From: Chloroflexota bacterium
GTDB lineage: Bacteria; Chloroflexota; Dormibacteria; Dormibacterales; Dormibacteraceae
Assembly (NCBI GenBank): GCA_005880345.1
Contig: VBGE01000245.1
Location: forward strand, 1-5,668
Reading direction: 5' to 3'
Length of the DNA stretch: 5,668 nucleotides
Below, one piece after another: positions 1-5,666 of this stretch. The notes beneath the pieces are model-generated. The model did not search any database, was not told the DNA's origin, and worked only from the letters and a program-made list of their open reading frames with translations. The first letter of the stretch is position 1. Each line of letters begins with the position of its first letter. The position numbers were made by a program, and so were the translations under genes.

Positions 1-1
1 C

Positions 2-229
2 GAGAGGGGGGCGAGTGCGCGGCCTGAGAACTCGATGCTGGTCGAGTTCATCCTGCACGCCGAAGCGGGCCACACCCGTCTGCGGGTGGTGGAAAGCGGC
101 TTCGACCAGGTCGATTGGACCGATGAAGAGAAAGTCACATACCTCGAGGAGCATTCCCGCGGCTGGCAGGTCATCCTGGAGCAGCTTCGCGACTACGCGC
201 CAAGGGCGAACACGACGGCTCGCGAATGA
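2..229 (+). CDS. SRPBCC/AHSA1-type domain protein, C-terminal part (5' end outside window)
   Basis: The reading frame is open from base 2 to the TGA at 227-229, giving the last 75 residues. The text around LVEFILHAEAG, TRLRVVESGF and SRGWQVILEQLRDYA is the usual end of AHSA1-type SRPBCC (START-like, Bet v 1 fold) proteins: two beta strands carrying the VESGF motif, then a long amphipathic helix with a conserved Gly-Trp. Family members form a helix-grip cavity for hydrophobic ligands; most are cytoplasmic and of unknown ligand. The stop overlaps the next gene's start (ATGA), so the two genes are almost certainly co-translated. The pairing of an ArsR-type regulator with an SRPBCC gene is common, usually with the regulator first; here the SRPBCC gene comes first. 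An internal ATG at 35 is not a start, because conserved sequence precedes it. The ligand cannot be told from this fragment. Confidence 0.85.
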   Translation, partial: ERGASARPENSMLVEFILHAEAGHTRLRVVESGFDQVDWTDEEKVTYLEEHSRGWQVILEQLRDYAPRANTTARE

Positions 230-585
230 GCCGGTCGAGCGTCGCTGAGGAGGCCCTCCTCGAGGCTGTGGCCGACACGTCGCGGCGCCGCGTCCTCGAG
301 CTCATCCTCGCGCGCGGCGAGTCGACGCCGACGTCCCTGGCCGCACAGCTTCCATTCACCAGGCAGGCGGTGGCCAAACACCTGGCCGTGCTCGACCGCG
401 CAGGCCTGGTTGAAAGCTCACGGCACGGTCGAGAGGTGCGCTATTCGGTGCGCCCCGAGCACGTGGATCGCGCAGCTCGCGCGATGGCCAGGGTCGCGGC
501 GCGGTGGGACGCCCGCCTGGGCGCCATCAAACGGATGGCCGAAGCGAGCGCGACCGCCCGGCGCAGACGGCTGCACGACGGCTAG
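226..585 (+). CDS. ArsR-family winged-helix transcriptional regulator
   Basis: This 119-residue protein has the ArsR layout. The first helix carries ADTSRRRVLELI (about 16-27). The helix-turn-helix spans about 35-56, with TSLAAQLPFTRQAVAKHL as the recognition unit. The beta-wing spans about 62-77 (LVESSRHGREVRYSV). A basic C-terminal helix ends in a run of arginines. There is no cysteine and no evident metal site, so it is not a typical arsenic or zinc sensor; it belongs with the ArsR-type regulators that pair with SRPBCC proteins. It probably binds DNA as a dimer and controls its own operon, which is inferred from the family. The ATG is chosen because it overlaps the preceding stop as ATGA; no strong Shine-Dalgarno is visible, consistent with translational coupling. 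The stop lies in a CTAG that also serves as the stop of the convergent gdh gene. Confidence 0.9.
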   Translation: MSRSSVAEEALLEAVADTSRRRVLELILARGESTPTSLAAQLPFTRQAVAKHLAVLDRAGLVESSRHGREVRYSVRPEHVDRAARAMARVAARWDARLGAIKRMAEASATARRRRLHDG

Positions 586-1853
586 GGGTAGAGTCCCCTC
601 TCCCGCGTCGCCCCCGCGACCCGTGAAACCGCCTGGACGTACGCAGCCATGCGCATGTCCAGCTTCCGGTCCTCCTTCGTCTTCAGCACCTCGTTGAAAG
701 CACGCGTCAGGATCGCCTTCAACTTCTGGTTGACCTCGTGCTCGGACCAGAAGAACGACTGCAGGTCCTGAACCCACTCGAAGTACGACACCGTGACCCC
801 ACCCGCGTTGGCGAGGATGTCCGGCACGAGGAAGATGCCGCGCTCGCGGAAGATCGCGTCGGCCTCAGGCGTGGTCGGGCCGTTGGCGCCTTCCACGATG
901 AGCGACGCCTTGACGTCGCGCGCATTGCGCGATGTCAGCTGGTTGCCGATCGCCGCCGGCACGAGCAGGTCGCAGTCGATGGTGAGAAGCTCCTGGTTGC
1001 CGACCTCGCGCGCGCCCGGAAATCCTTTCAGCGTCTTCTCGCGCGCGCGGTACTCCAGAACCCGCTTGATGGAGAGCCCGAGCGGGTTGTAGATGCCGCC
1101 GTAGTCCTCGGACACCGCGACGATCGTGCACCCGGCCTCTTCGAGCAGCTTGGCACTGATGCTGCCGACGTTGCCGAAGCCCTGGACGGCCACCTTCGTC
1201 TGGTGCGGCGGGCGGCCGAGGTGCTCGAGCGCCGCCACCGCGCAGATGGTGACGCCGCGCCCGGTCGCCTCGATGCGGCCTGCCGAGCCGCCCACCTCGA
1301 TCGGCTTGCCGGTGACAGACGCCGGCACCGAGTAACCGAGGTGCATGGAAAGCGTGTCCATGATCCAGGCCATGGTCTGGCCATCCGTGTTCACGTCCGG
1401 GGCCGGGATGTCGCGGTCGGCGCCGATCAGGATCGAGATCTCCGTCGCGAACCGCCTCGTCATGTGCTCGAGCTCGTTGAGCGAGAGCTCGCGCGGGTTG
1501 ACGATGATGCCGCCCTTCGCACCTCCGAACGGGATGTTGACGACGGCGCACTTCCATGTCATCCACATCGCCAGGGCCTTGACCTCGTTGAGCGACACGT
1601 CGGGGTGGTAGCGGATGCCGCCCTTGGCCGGTCCCCGGTTGATGTTGTGCTGGACGCGGTAGCCGGTGAAGAGGCGCGTGTGGCCGTCGTCCATCTTCAC
1701 GGGGAAGTGGCAGGCAAACTCCCGCTGCACCTCGCGCAGGACCTCACGCAGCCACGGCTCCAGGCGAATGATCTCCGCCGCCTCATCGAACTGGGATTGG
1801 GCGGTGCGCCACTCGTCTGCCTCGACGACTGGACGCAGTTCAGTCGCGCTCAC
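582..1853 (-). CDS. gdhA: Glutamate dehydrogenase, hexameric Glu/Leu/Phe/Val dehydrogenase family
   Basis: This cytoplasmic enzyme catalyses the reversible oxidative deamination of glutamate to 2-oxoglutarate and ammonia with NAD(P). The 423 residues match the usual small hexameric class. The dimerisation domain holds GPAKGGIRYHP with Lys77, MTWKCAVVNIP with Lys101, FGGAKGG with catalytic Lys113, and PAPDVNTD with Asp153. These four correspond, with a constant offset of 12, to Lys89, Lys113, Lys125 and Asp165 of the Clostridium symbiosum enzyme as I remember its numbering. The Rossmann domain starts at QGFGNVG (224-230). The second strand ends in SED (248-250); an acidic residue there leans towards NAD, but this does not settle coenzyme use. 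The start is GTG at 1853: no other plausible start lies near the conserved N-terminus, and only a weak G-run precedes it. The leader carries a strong hairpin. The gene looks intact and ends inside the CTAG shared with arsR. Confidence 0.96.
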   Translation of the reverse strand: MSATELRPVVEADEWRTAQSQFDEAAEIIRLEPWLREVLREVQREFACHFPVKMDDGHTRLFTGYRVQHNINRGPAKGGIRYHPDVSLNEVKALAMWMTWKCAVVNIPFGGAKGGIIVNPRELSLNELEHMTRRFATEISILIGADRDIPAPDVNTDGQTMAWIMDTLSMHLGYSVPASVTGKPIEVGGSAGRIEATGRGVTICAVAALEHLGRPPHQTKVAVQGFGNVGSISAKLLEEAGCTIVAVSEDYGGIYNPLGLSIKRVLEYRAREKTLKGFPGAREVGNQELLTIDCDLLVPAAIGNQLTSRNARDVKASLIVEGANGPTTPEADAIFRERGIFLVPDILANAGGVTVSYFEWVQDLQSFFWSEHEVNQKLKAILTRAFNEVLKTKEDRKLDMRMAAYVQAVSRVAGATRERGLYP

Positions 1854-1854
1854 A

Positions 1855-1871
1855 GGGGCCCCCGACCGGGG
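1855..1871. repeat. GC-only palindromic segment directly before the gdh start
   Basis: Reading away from the gdh start codon, the leader holds the palindrome GGGGCCCC (1855-1862), overlapping a CCCC-GACC-GGGG inverted repeat (1860-1871). In the gdh transcript this places alternative G:C-only stems 1 to 18 nt before the GTG. The only Shine-Dalgarno-like bases, a run of five G at 1859-1863, lie inside them. The segment could mask the ribosome-binding site or be an extension of the neighbouring longer hairpin. A role is inference; only the symmetry is seen. Confidence 0.5.
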
Positions 1872-1872
1872 T

Positions 1873-1899
1873 CCCCACGAAATCGCAGATTTCGTGGGG
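1873..1899. repeat. Perfect 12-bp inverted repeat (hairpin) in the gdh leader
   Basis: CCCCACGAAATC (1873-1884) and its exact complement GATTTCGTGGGG (1888-1899) flank a 3-base loop. It lies 19 bases upstream of the gdh GTG and 30 bases downstream of the original ilvG-type stop. It is too perfect to be chance and would form a very stable stem in RNA of either sense. Neither side has a run of T, so it is not a standard intrinsic terminator. Candidates are a Rho-linked or processing hairpin after the ilvG-type gene, a regulatory leader of gdh, or one copy of a dispersed palindromic repeat. There is no second copy in this window. Confidence 0.75.
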
Positions 1900-1929
1900 T
1901 GGGAATAAACGGAAGATCTTTTGGGGTCT

Positions 1930-3472
1930 TCACATCAGCACTGATGATCGCGGATATTCCGCGTTCGGATCGCAGATAACGTTGATGCAGGATGGAAGTC
2001 CCGACGCGAACGCGCGCTCCAGCGCCGGCCTGATGCCATCGGGCCTCTCGACCAGGTCGCCGTGGCCGCCCAGCGCCTCCACCACCTTGTCGTAGCGGGT
2101 CCTGGGCCCGAGGTCGGCGGCGACGCTGGCCCCAAGCATGCTCTGCATCGGGTGCTTCTCCAGTAAACGCGCCGTCGCCGGAAAGCAGGATCACCTGCCG
2201 GTCGGGCCGGGCGAGCTTGGCGGCCATGGCGTAACCCGGTCCCGAGCCAAGGCACCCGAACGGGCCGGGGTCGATCCACAGGCCGGGCTTTTCACGCTCG
2301 ATCAGCCTCCCGGCGAACGAGATGAAATCCCCCCCATCTCCGACGATGATCGCGTCCGGGTCCGCGTAACGATCGACCTCGGCGATGAGCCGAGCGGGAT
2401 GCACGGGCGACGAATCGGACTGCGTCATCGCCTTGTCCCGCTCGCGGGCGGCGACCTCGTTTTCGCGCAGAGCCGCGACCCAAACTTCGTTCTGCGGGGG
2501 GCCGGCCACGACCTCGGCGAGCTGTTGCAGCGCGGCCTTGAGGTTGCCGTAGATCGCAACCTCGGCCGGGCGATGCTTGCGGAGGTCGTCGACGTCGACA
2601 TAGATGAAGCGGGCGTCGTCTGCGAACACCGGAGGTTGGCCGAAGTTGAGGCGGAAGTCGAGCATGGCGCCGGCCAGCACCACTACGTCGGCCTCGCGCA
2701 AGGCCTTGCTTCGAGCGCGGGAGAAGAACAGCGGATGCGAGGGCGGGAGCATGCCCCGCGCCAGGCCATTCACGGTCAGCGGCAACCCTGCACCTTCGAC
2801 CAGGCGGCGCAGATCGTCCTCGGCATGCGCCCACCACACCCCGCCGCCGGCAATGACAAGGGGCCTCTCGGCACCGCGGATGAGGCGTGCCGCCCGGTGG
2901 ACCAGGTCGTGGTCGGGCGGCGGACCGGGGTCGATCGTGAGATGCTCGGTCGCCTCCGGCAGGTCCGCGGCCCCGAAGAACACGTCGATCGGGACGTCCA
3001 TGAAGACCGGACCGGTTCGGCGGCTCAACGCATGGCGCATCGACTCAGCCGCGGCGGCGTACGCGTTGTCGGCCGAATCCAGGGTCGTCGCCTTCTTGGT
3101 GAGGCTCCGCACCATCTCGACGTGGTCCATCTCCTGCAGCGAGCCCATGCCCCAGCGCGATACCGGGGCGCGGCCGCCAACTACGAACATAGGGCTGTCG
3201 TTGCCCCGTGCCTGGGCGAACGCGGACGCGGAGTTGGTGACGCCTGGCCCCGCGGTCACGGCCGCTGTCCCGCATTCCCGCGTCACCTTGGCCCAGCCCT
3301 CGGCGGCAAAGGCGGCCGATTGCTCGTGACGCACGTCGATCAGCCGGATGCCGTGCTCTTCCGCGCCCATGAGGATCGGCCAGATGTGCCCGCCGTTCAG
3401 CGTGAAGAGGTGGCTGACGCCCGCACGCTTGAGCGCGAGCGCGATCAGCTCTCCGGCGTTACCGGAGTCCAT
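1930..3472 (-). pseudogene. IlvG-type (acetolactate-synthase-like) ThDP-dependent enzyme, disrupted by internal deletion and frameshift
   Basis: The gene resembles the thiamine-diphosphate enzymes annotated ilvG in mycobacteria, relatives of acetolactate synthase and 2-hydroxyacyl-CoA lyase; I recall close matches at GGRAP-SRWGMGSLQE, SRARSKALREADV and PGPFGCLGSGPGYA. The true substrate of this group is unsettled. The ThDP N-terminal domain covers about 5-165, with the activating Glu50 in RHEQSAAFAAEG; the middle domain covers about 190-320, and the C-terminal ThDP domain begins near 375. The C-terminal domain reads normally to SGDGAF (431-436). It then jumps, after four bases, to [17 protein letters not shown] in another frame, which continues normally to the original TGA at 1930. 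About 28 residues are gone, including the NN that completes the GDG-x(24-27)-NN cofactor motif. As it stands, the open frame instead continues out of phase to a TGA at 1850. I chose the ATG at 3472, which overlaps the upstream stop as TAATG; an ATG at 3490 is the alternative. Either reading should be inactive unless the break is an assembly error. Confidence 0.85.
2158..2164 (-). other. Deletion/frameshift junction in the IlvG-type gene
   Basis: In gene sense the DNA reads GCG TTT (Ala-Phe of SGDGAF), then ACTG, then GAG AAG CAC CCG ATG (Glu-Lys-His-Pro-Met). Intact relatives, as I recall them, have about 29 residues between that Phe and the Glu, that is about 87 bases where 4 remain, a loss near 83 bases that shifts the frame. 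The ancestral end of the lost piece probably encoded Trp-Gly-Leu before Glu-Lys-His, so CTGG may have stood at both ends as microhomology. That last point is inference, since the lost bases cannot be seen. Confidence 0.75.
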
Positions 3473-4305
3473 TACTGCGCCATCGCCCATGGCATGGCCG
3501 GCGTGTTGAACGCCGCGTGCGGAGCGCCCTCACGCGGGATCAGGATCACGCCGCCCTGCGCGTGCATCGCCTGACCGAGATGATCGATGGCGCCCTTGGC
3601 AACCGAGGCGCCGTCCATGCCGTGCTGCAGCTCGATGACCATCAAACGCGCGAGCCCCAGCCGGATGAACGCCTCGCCCAACCCCGTCCCACAAACAGCG
3701 CCAAATCGATCGTCCGCGTACAGGCCCGCGCCCGGGATCGGCGAATCGCCTATGCGACCGGGCAGCTTGCCGGTCCGGCCGCCCGTCGAGACGGCCACCG
3801 CGAGATGCCCGTCGGAGTCGCGCGCGACCGCGCCGACCGTGTCTGCTCCATGCAACAGCTCCTGCCGCTTGCGGTCGGTGATGAAGATGGAGGGATCGCA
3901 CATCTCCAGGCCGTGCTCGCGCGCAAACCGCGACGCGCCGGCGGCTGCGAGCAAGACATGCCGCCCGTCCTCCATCACGGCGACGGCCAGGTCGATCGGA
4001 TGCCGCACGTCGCGCAGGCATGCCGCGCCGCCCGCGCGCAGCCCGGCGCCCTCCATGACTCCCGCATCCAGCTCGACCTCTCCGTCGCTGTTCAGCGTCG
4101 CGCCTATGCCCGCGTTGAGCAGCGGCTCGTCCTCCATTTGGCGCACCGCGGCGACCGCGGCCACCAGGGCGCCACCTTCGATCTTGCCCCAGCCTGCCTC
4201 GAGGGCTCGCTCGACGGCGGCCTGCCGCTCAGCTGACTCTGAAGCTGGAATTAGTCCGGCGCCACCGTGGACGATGAGGGCCGGTCGAGCCGCCGAGCGG
4301 TTCAG
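3472..4305 (-). CDS. Isoaspartyl peptidase / plant-type L-asparaginase (Ntn-hydrolase), probable CTG start
   Basis: This belongs to the asparaginase_2 (IaaA-like) family, a self-cleaving N-terminal nucleophile hydrolase that hydrolyses L-asparagine and beta-aspartyl dipeptides. From the start used here it has 277 residues, slightly short for the family. LIVHGGAG (10-17) is the N-terminal family signature. Autocleavage is expected before Thr156 in ADTVGAVA. Thr174 (VSTGG), Arg184 and Asp187 (LPGRIGDSP) and Thr207-Gly208 (CGTGLGE) match E. coli IaaA Thr179, Thr197, Arg207, Asp210, Thr230 and Gly231 (numbering from memory) with a constant offset of 23, so the active site looks complete. The residue before the nucleophile is Asp, as in glycosylasparaginases. 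No ATG, GTG or TTG lies in frame near the signature. CTG at 4305-4303, overlapping the preceding TGA as CTGA with GAGG four bases upstream, is the best start. An open frame extends to ATG 4722, but that part is antisense-free shadow of the two upstream genes. The 3' end overlaps the IlvG-type gene by one base. Confidence 0.85.
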   Translation of the reverse strand: MNRSAARPALIVHGGAGLIPASESAERQAAVERALEAGWGKIEGGALVAAVAAVRQMEDEPLLNAGIGATLNSDGEVELDAGVMEGAGLRAGGAACLRDVRHPIDLAVAVMEDGRHVLLAAAGASRFAREHGLEMCDPSIFITDRKRQELLHGADTVGAVARDSDGHLAVAVSTGGRTGKLPGRIGDSPIPGAGLYADDRFGAVCGTGLGEAFIRLGLARLMVIELQHGMDGASVAKGAIDHLGQAMHAQGGVILIPREGAPHAAFNTPAMPWAMAQ

Positions 4306-4499
4306 TAAGCCTCGACTTCCGGCCAGCGGTCCCGGCGCTCGGAAAAGCGGCGCTCGGCGATGCGCCGGTCGAAGGGATACAGGACACGCCGGTTGGCGGC
4401 GGCGCGCTCGGGGTCGCGGCGTTCGGCAAAGCGCCGGTCTTGCCCGGTGCGCCTGTCCCAGCCGGTTCGTCGCTCGGGTCCGCGCGGAGTTGCGTCCAC
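4302..4499 (-). CDS. Small arginine-rich protein with repeated Asp/Glu-Arg-Arg triplets, unknown function
   Basis: I do not recognise a named family. The 65-residue product is built around (D/E/N)RR triplets at about residues 9, 15, 21, 26, 36, 44, 49 and 54, with linkers such as TGW, TGQ and FAE. About 19 of 65 residues are Arg and 13 are acidic, so it is a highly charged, probably disordered or helical chain with no signal peptide or membrane segment. Similar RR-repeat stretches occur as linkers in some bacterial signalling proteins; that likeness does not establish function. Third codon positions are about 80% G/C, which favours real coding. The GTG start is 18 nt after the thyX-like stop, in the same frame, and AAGAGG sits directly against it, which is poor spacing, so the start is uncertain. 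The stop overlaps the asparaginase CTG as CTGA, suggesting coupled translation. It could instead be a chance ORF. Confidence 0.55.
   Translation of the reverse strand: MDATPRGPERRTGWDRRTGQDRRFAERRDPERAAANRRVLYPFDRRIAERRFSERRDRWPEVEAY
4310..4313 (-). promoter_or_regulatory. Shine-Dalgarno GAGG for the CTG start of the asparaginase
   Basis: In gene sense GAGG is followed by CTTA and then CTG AAC CGC. The spacing is short but usable. It supports CTG at 4305, because the conserved LIVHGGAG strand begins nine residues later and no canonical start codon exists in frame between GTG 4680 and a GTG inside the first helix region (Val48). The GAGG lies within the last codons of the upstream small ORF. 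Confidence 0.45.
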
Positions 4500-4517
4500 C
4501 CTCTTCGAACGGCGATG

Positions 4518-5666
4518 CTACCGCAGCCGCTGGTTCAATGCGTCGATTTTCGCGTCGATTTTTCGCTCCGCGTTGCGGCGCTCCAGCTCGTCGCCCGGAC
4601 CCATGTCGACGAACCTCGCGTAGCTCGCCAGCCGGGGGTGGACCTCGCTGACTCGGCGGAACATCTCCTGGGCCACCCACCGGTAGTCGGGATGCCCCTG
4701 AGGCGTCGTCCGGAGCTCGCACAGGTGGTAGATCTCCCTCAGGTTGACCCTGAGGTGCCAGCGGATCCGAAAGGCAAGAGGCACGACGTATTGGGCCAGC
4801 GCCGGCCCCAATCGGCCTTCCAGATGCCGGTGCCCTTCGGCCGCCTTTTCGACCGCCTTGCGGAACGCATCCTGCATACCCAGCTCGGCCAGGTATGGCG
4901 GCGCGTCGTAGCCCAGCAGCGTGCCCAGGAGCTGGCGGTCCTGGGTCAGCATCCGGTGGCGGTGGAGGTCGCGGTAGGCGGCAAAGTTGGCCACGATCTC
5001 AAATGTGTATCCGGCGTGCTCCAGGGCGCGTGGCGGGCGCTGGCGGCGGTTGGCGCGGTCGCCCAGGATCGCCTCGAGCACGACCGCCGGATCACCCGAC
5101 TGAGCATCCAGAGGCAGGTTGGAATCCGGAAAGAGGGCCGCGGCAACGACCTTCCTCTCGGCGTCCGGGTCGAACTCGACCAGCCGGACCGACGGCGCGA
5201 CACCGGCTCCAGGGGTCGGGCTCGACGCGGCGAGCCCTCTGACCCTCTCGCGAATGCGCCGCATGCGCTCGGCAGAGGGCCGGCCGTACCGTTCGTCCAA
5301 CGCTCGACGGACGAAGGACGGAATGACGAGCGACAGCTCGCGATGCAGGTCCTCCCCGATCCGCTGGCACTCCGGCAGCTCATGAGCGGCCATCTTTGTG
5401 ATCAGGTACTCGAAGGCACGCCCGTTGCCGAAGAGGCCGAGGTTGGTCAGCGTGCCGGCGGGCAACAGGCCGCGGAGGAGGTCCAGCGCTTTGGCGCGCG
5501 TGGTGGACTTCCACGCTCGGTCCGTCTCGCCTTCCTCCTGCGGAAACCGCTCGCGGATCGCGTTGGTCGCCGGCTCGACGAGCGAGCTGTACGTCTCGAA
5601 AAGGGCGTCCGCCGCCGGCTCGTAGCCCGCATCGGCCAGCTCCGGGCCACGGTGATAGAGGAAGCG
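4518..5666 (-). CDS. ThyX-like protein with two ThyX-type domains (N-terminus outside window)
   Basis: The frame is open from the right edge to the TAG at 4518, showing 382 residues. ThyX is the FAD-dependent thymidylate synthase that makes dTMP from dUMP with methylenetetrahydrofolate. Visible residues 57-92 (RAKALDLLRGLLPAGTL, then FGNGRAFEYL) match the second half of a ThyX domain, so its first half lies off-window. Residues about 215-355 form a second unit: FEIVANFAAYRDLHRHRMLTQ (RHR at 236-238), then VVPLAFRIRWHLRVN and LREIYHLCELRTTPQGHPDYR (309-329), with Arg319 where ThyX has its dUMP-binding LRT. The family signature RHRx7S is RHR-MLTQDRQ-L here, so the serine is Leu246. The C-terminal end is a charged helix. 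Longer ThyX-related proteins of about 500 residues with this arrangement are, as far as I remember, annotated as thymidylate synthase in GC-rich bacteria; activity is unproven to my knowledge. A TTG at 5465 is not the start, since conserved sequence precedes it. Confidence 0.82.
   Translation of the reverse strand, partial: RFLYHRGPELADAGYEPAADALFETYSSLVEPATNAIRERFPQEEGETDRAWKSTTRAKALDLLRGLLPAGTLTNLGLFGNGRAFEYLITKMAAHELPECQRIGEDLHRELSLVIPSFVRRALDERYGRPSAERMRRIRERVRGLAASSPTPGAGVAPSVRLVEFDPDAERKVVAAALFPDSNLPLDAQSGDPAVVLEAILGDRANRRQRPPRALEHAGYTFEIVANFAAYRDLHRHRMLTQDRQLLGTLLGYDAPPYLAELGMQDAFRKAVEKAAEGHRHLEGRLGPALAQYVVPLAFRIRWHLRVNLREIYHLCELRTTPQGHPDYRWVAQEMFRRVSEVHPRLASYARFVDMGPGDELERRNAERKIDAKIDALNQRLR

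Noticed and set aside
584..599. AGGGG-TAGAGT-CCCCT inverted repeat as a terminator between arsR and gdh
   Set aside because: It has a five-base stem, no following T-run on either strand, and lies within the last codons of gdh, so it is too weak to call.
1933..1946. CATCAG-CA-CTGATG inverted repeat near the end of the IlvG-type gene
   Set aside because: It is short, lies within codons of the original C-terminus, and has a loop too small for a hairpin; it could at most be a protein-binding dyad, without support.
738..1979. Long plus-strand open frame of 413 codons opposite gdh
   Set aside because: It is antisense to a fully conserved glutamate dehydrogenase, is rich in Arg, Asp and Val as expected from mirrored GC-rich codons, and has no recognisable domain.
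1930..2148. Separate 72-residue gene beginning at the Met of KHPMQSM
   Set aside because: It is the displaced C-terminus of the IlvG-type enzyme, with no ribosome-binding site of its own, so it is described as part of the pseudogene.
2138..3574. Plus-strand open frame of 478 codons opposite the IlvG-type gene
   Set aside because: Its composition is typical of an antisense shadow in GC-rich DNA, and the minus strand carries clear conserved motifs over the same span.
3587..4651. Plus-strand open frame of 354 codons opposite the asparaginase and the small ORF
   Set aside because: It is a low-complexity Ser/Ala/Arg/Pro product with no domain, opposite a well-supported gene.
4306..4722. N-terminal extension of the asparaginase to ATG 4722 or GTG 4680
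   Set aside because: The added residues resemble no protein, are Arg/Pro-rich, and overlap the thyX-like gene and the small ORF in another frame; the family begins at about LIVHGGAG.
5463..5465. TTG at 5465 as the start of the ThyX-like protein
   Set aside because: The frame stays open upstream to the window edge and encodes sequence that fits the ThyX-type repeat (RAKALDLLRGL just before it), so the gene is truncated by the window instead.
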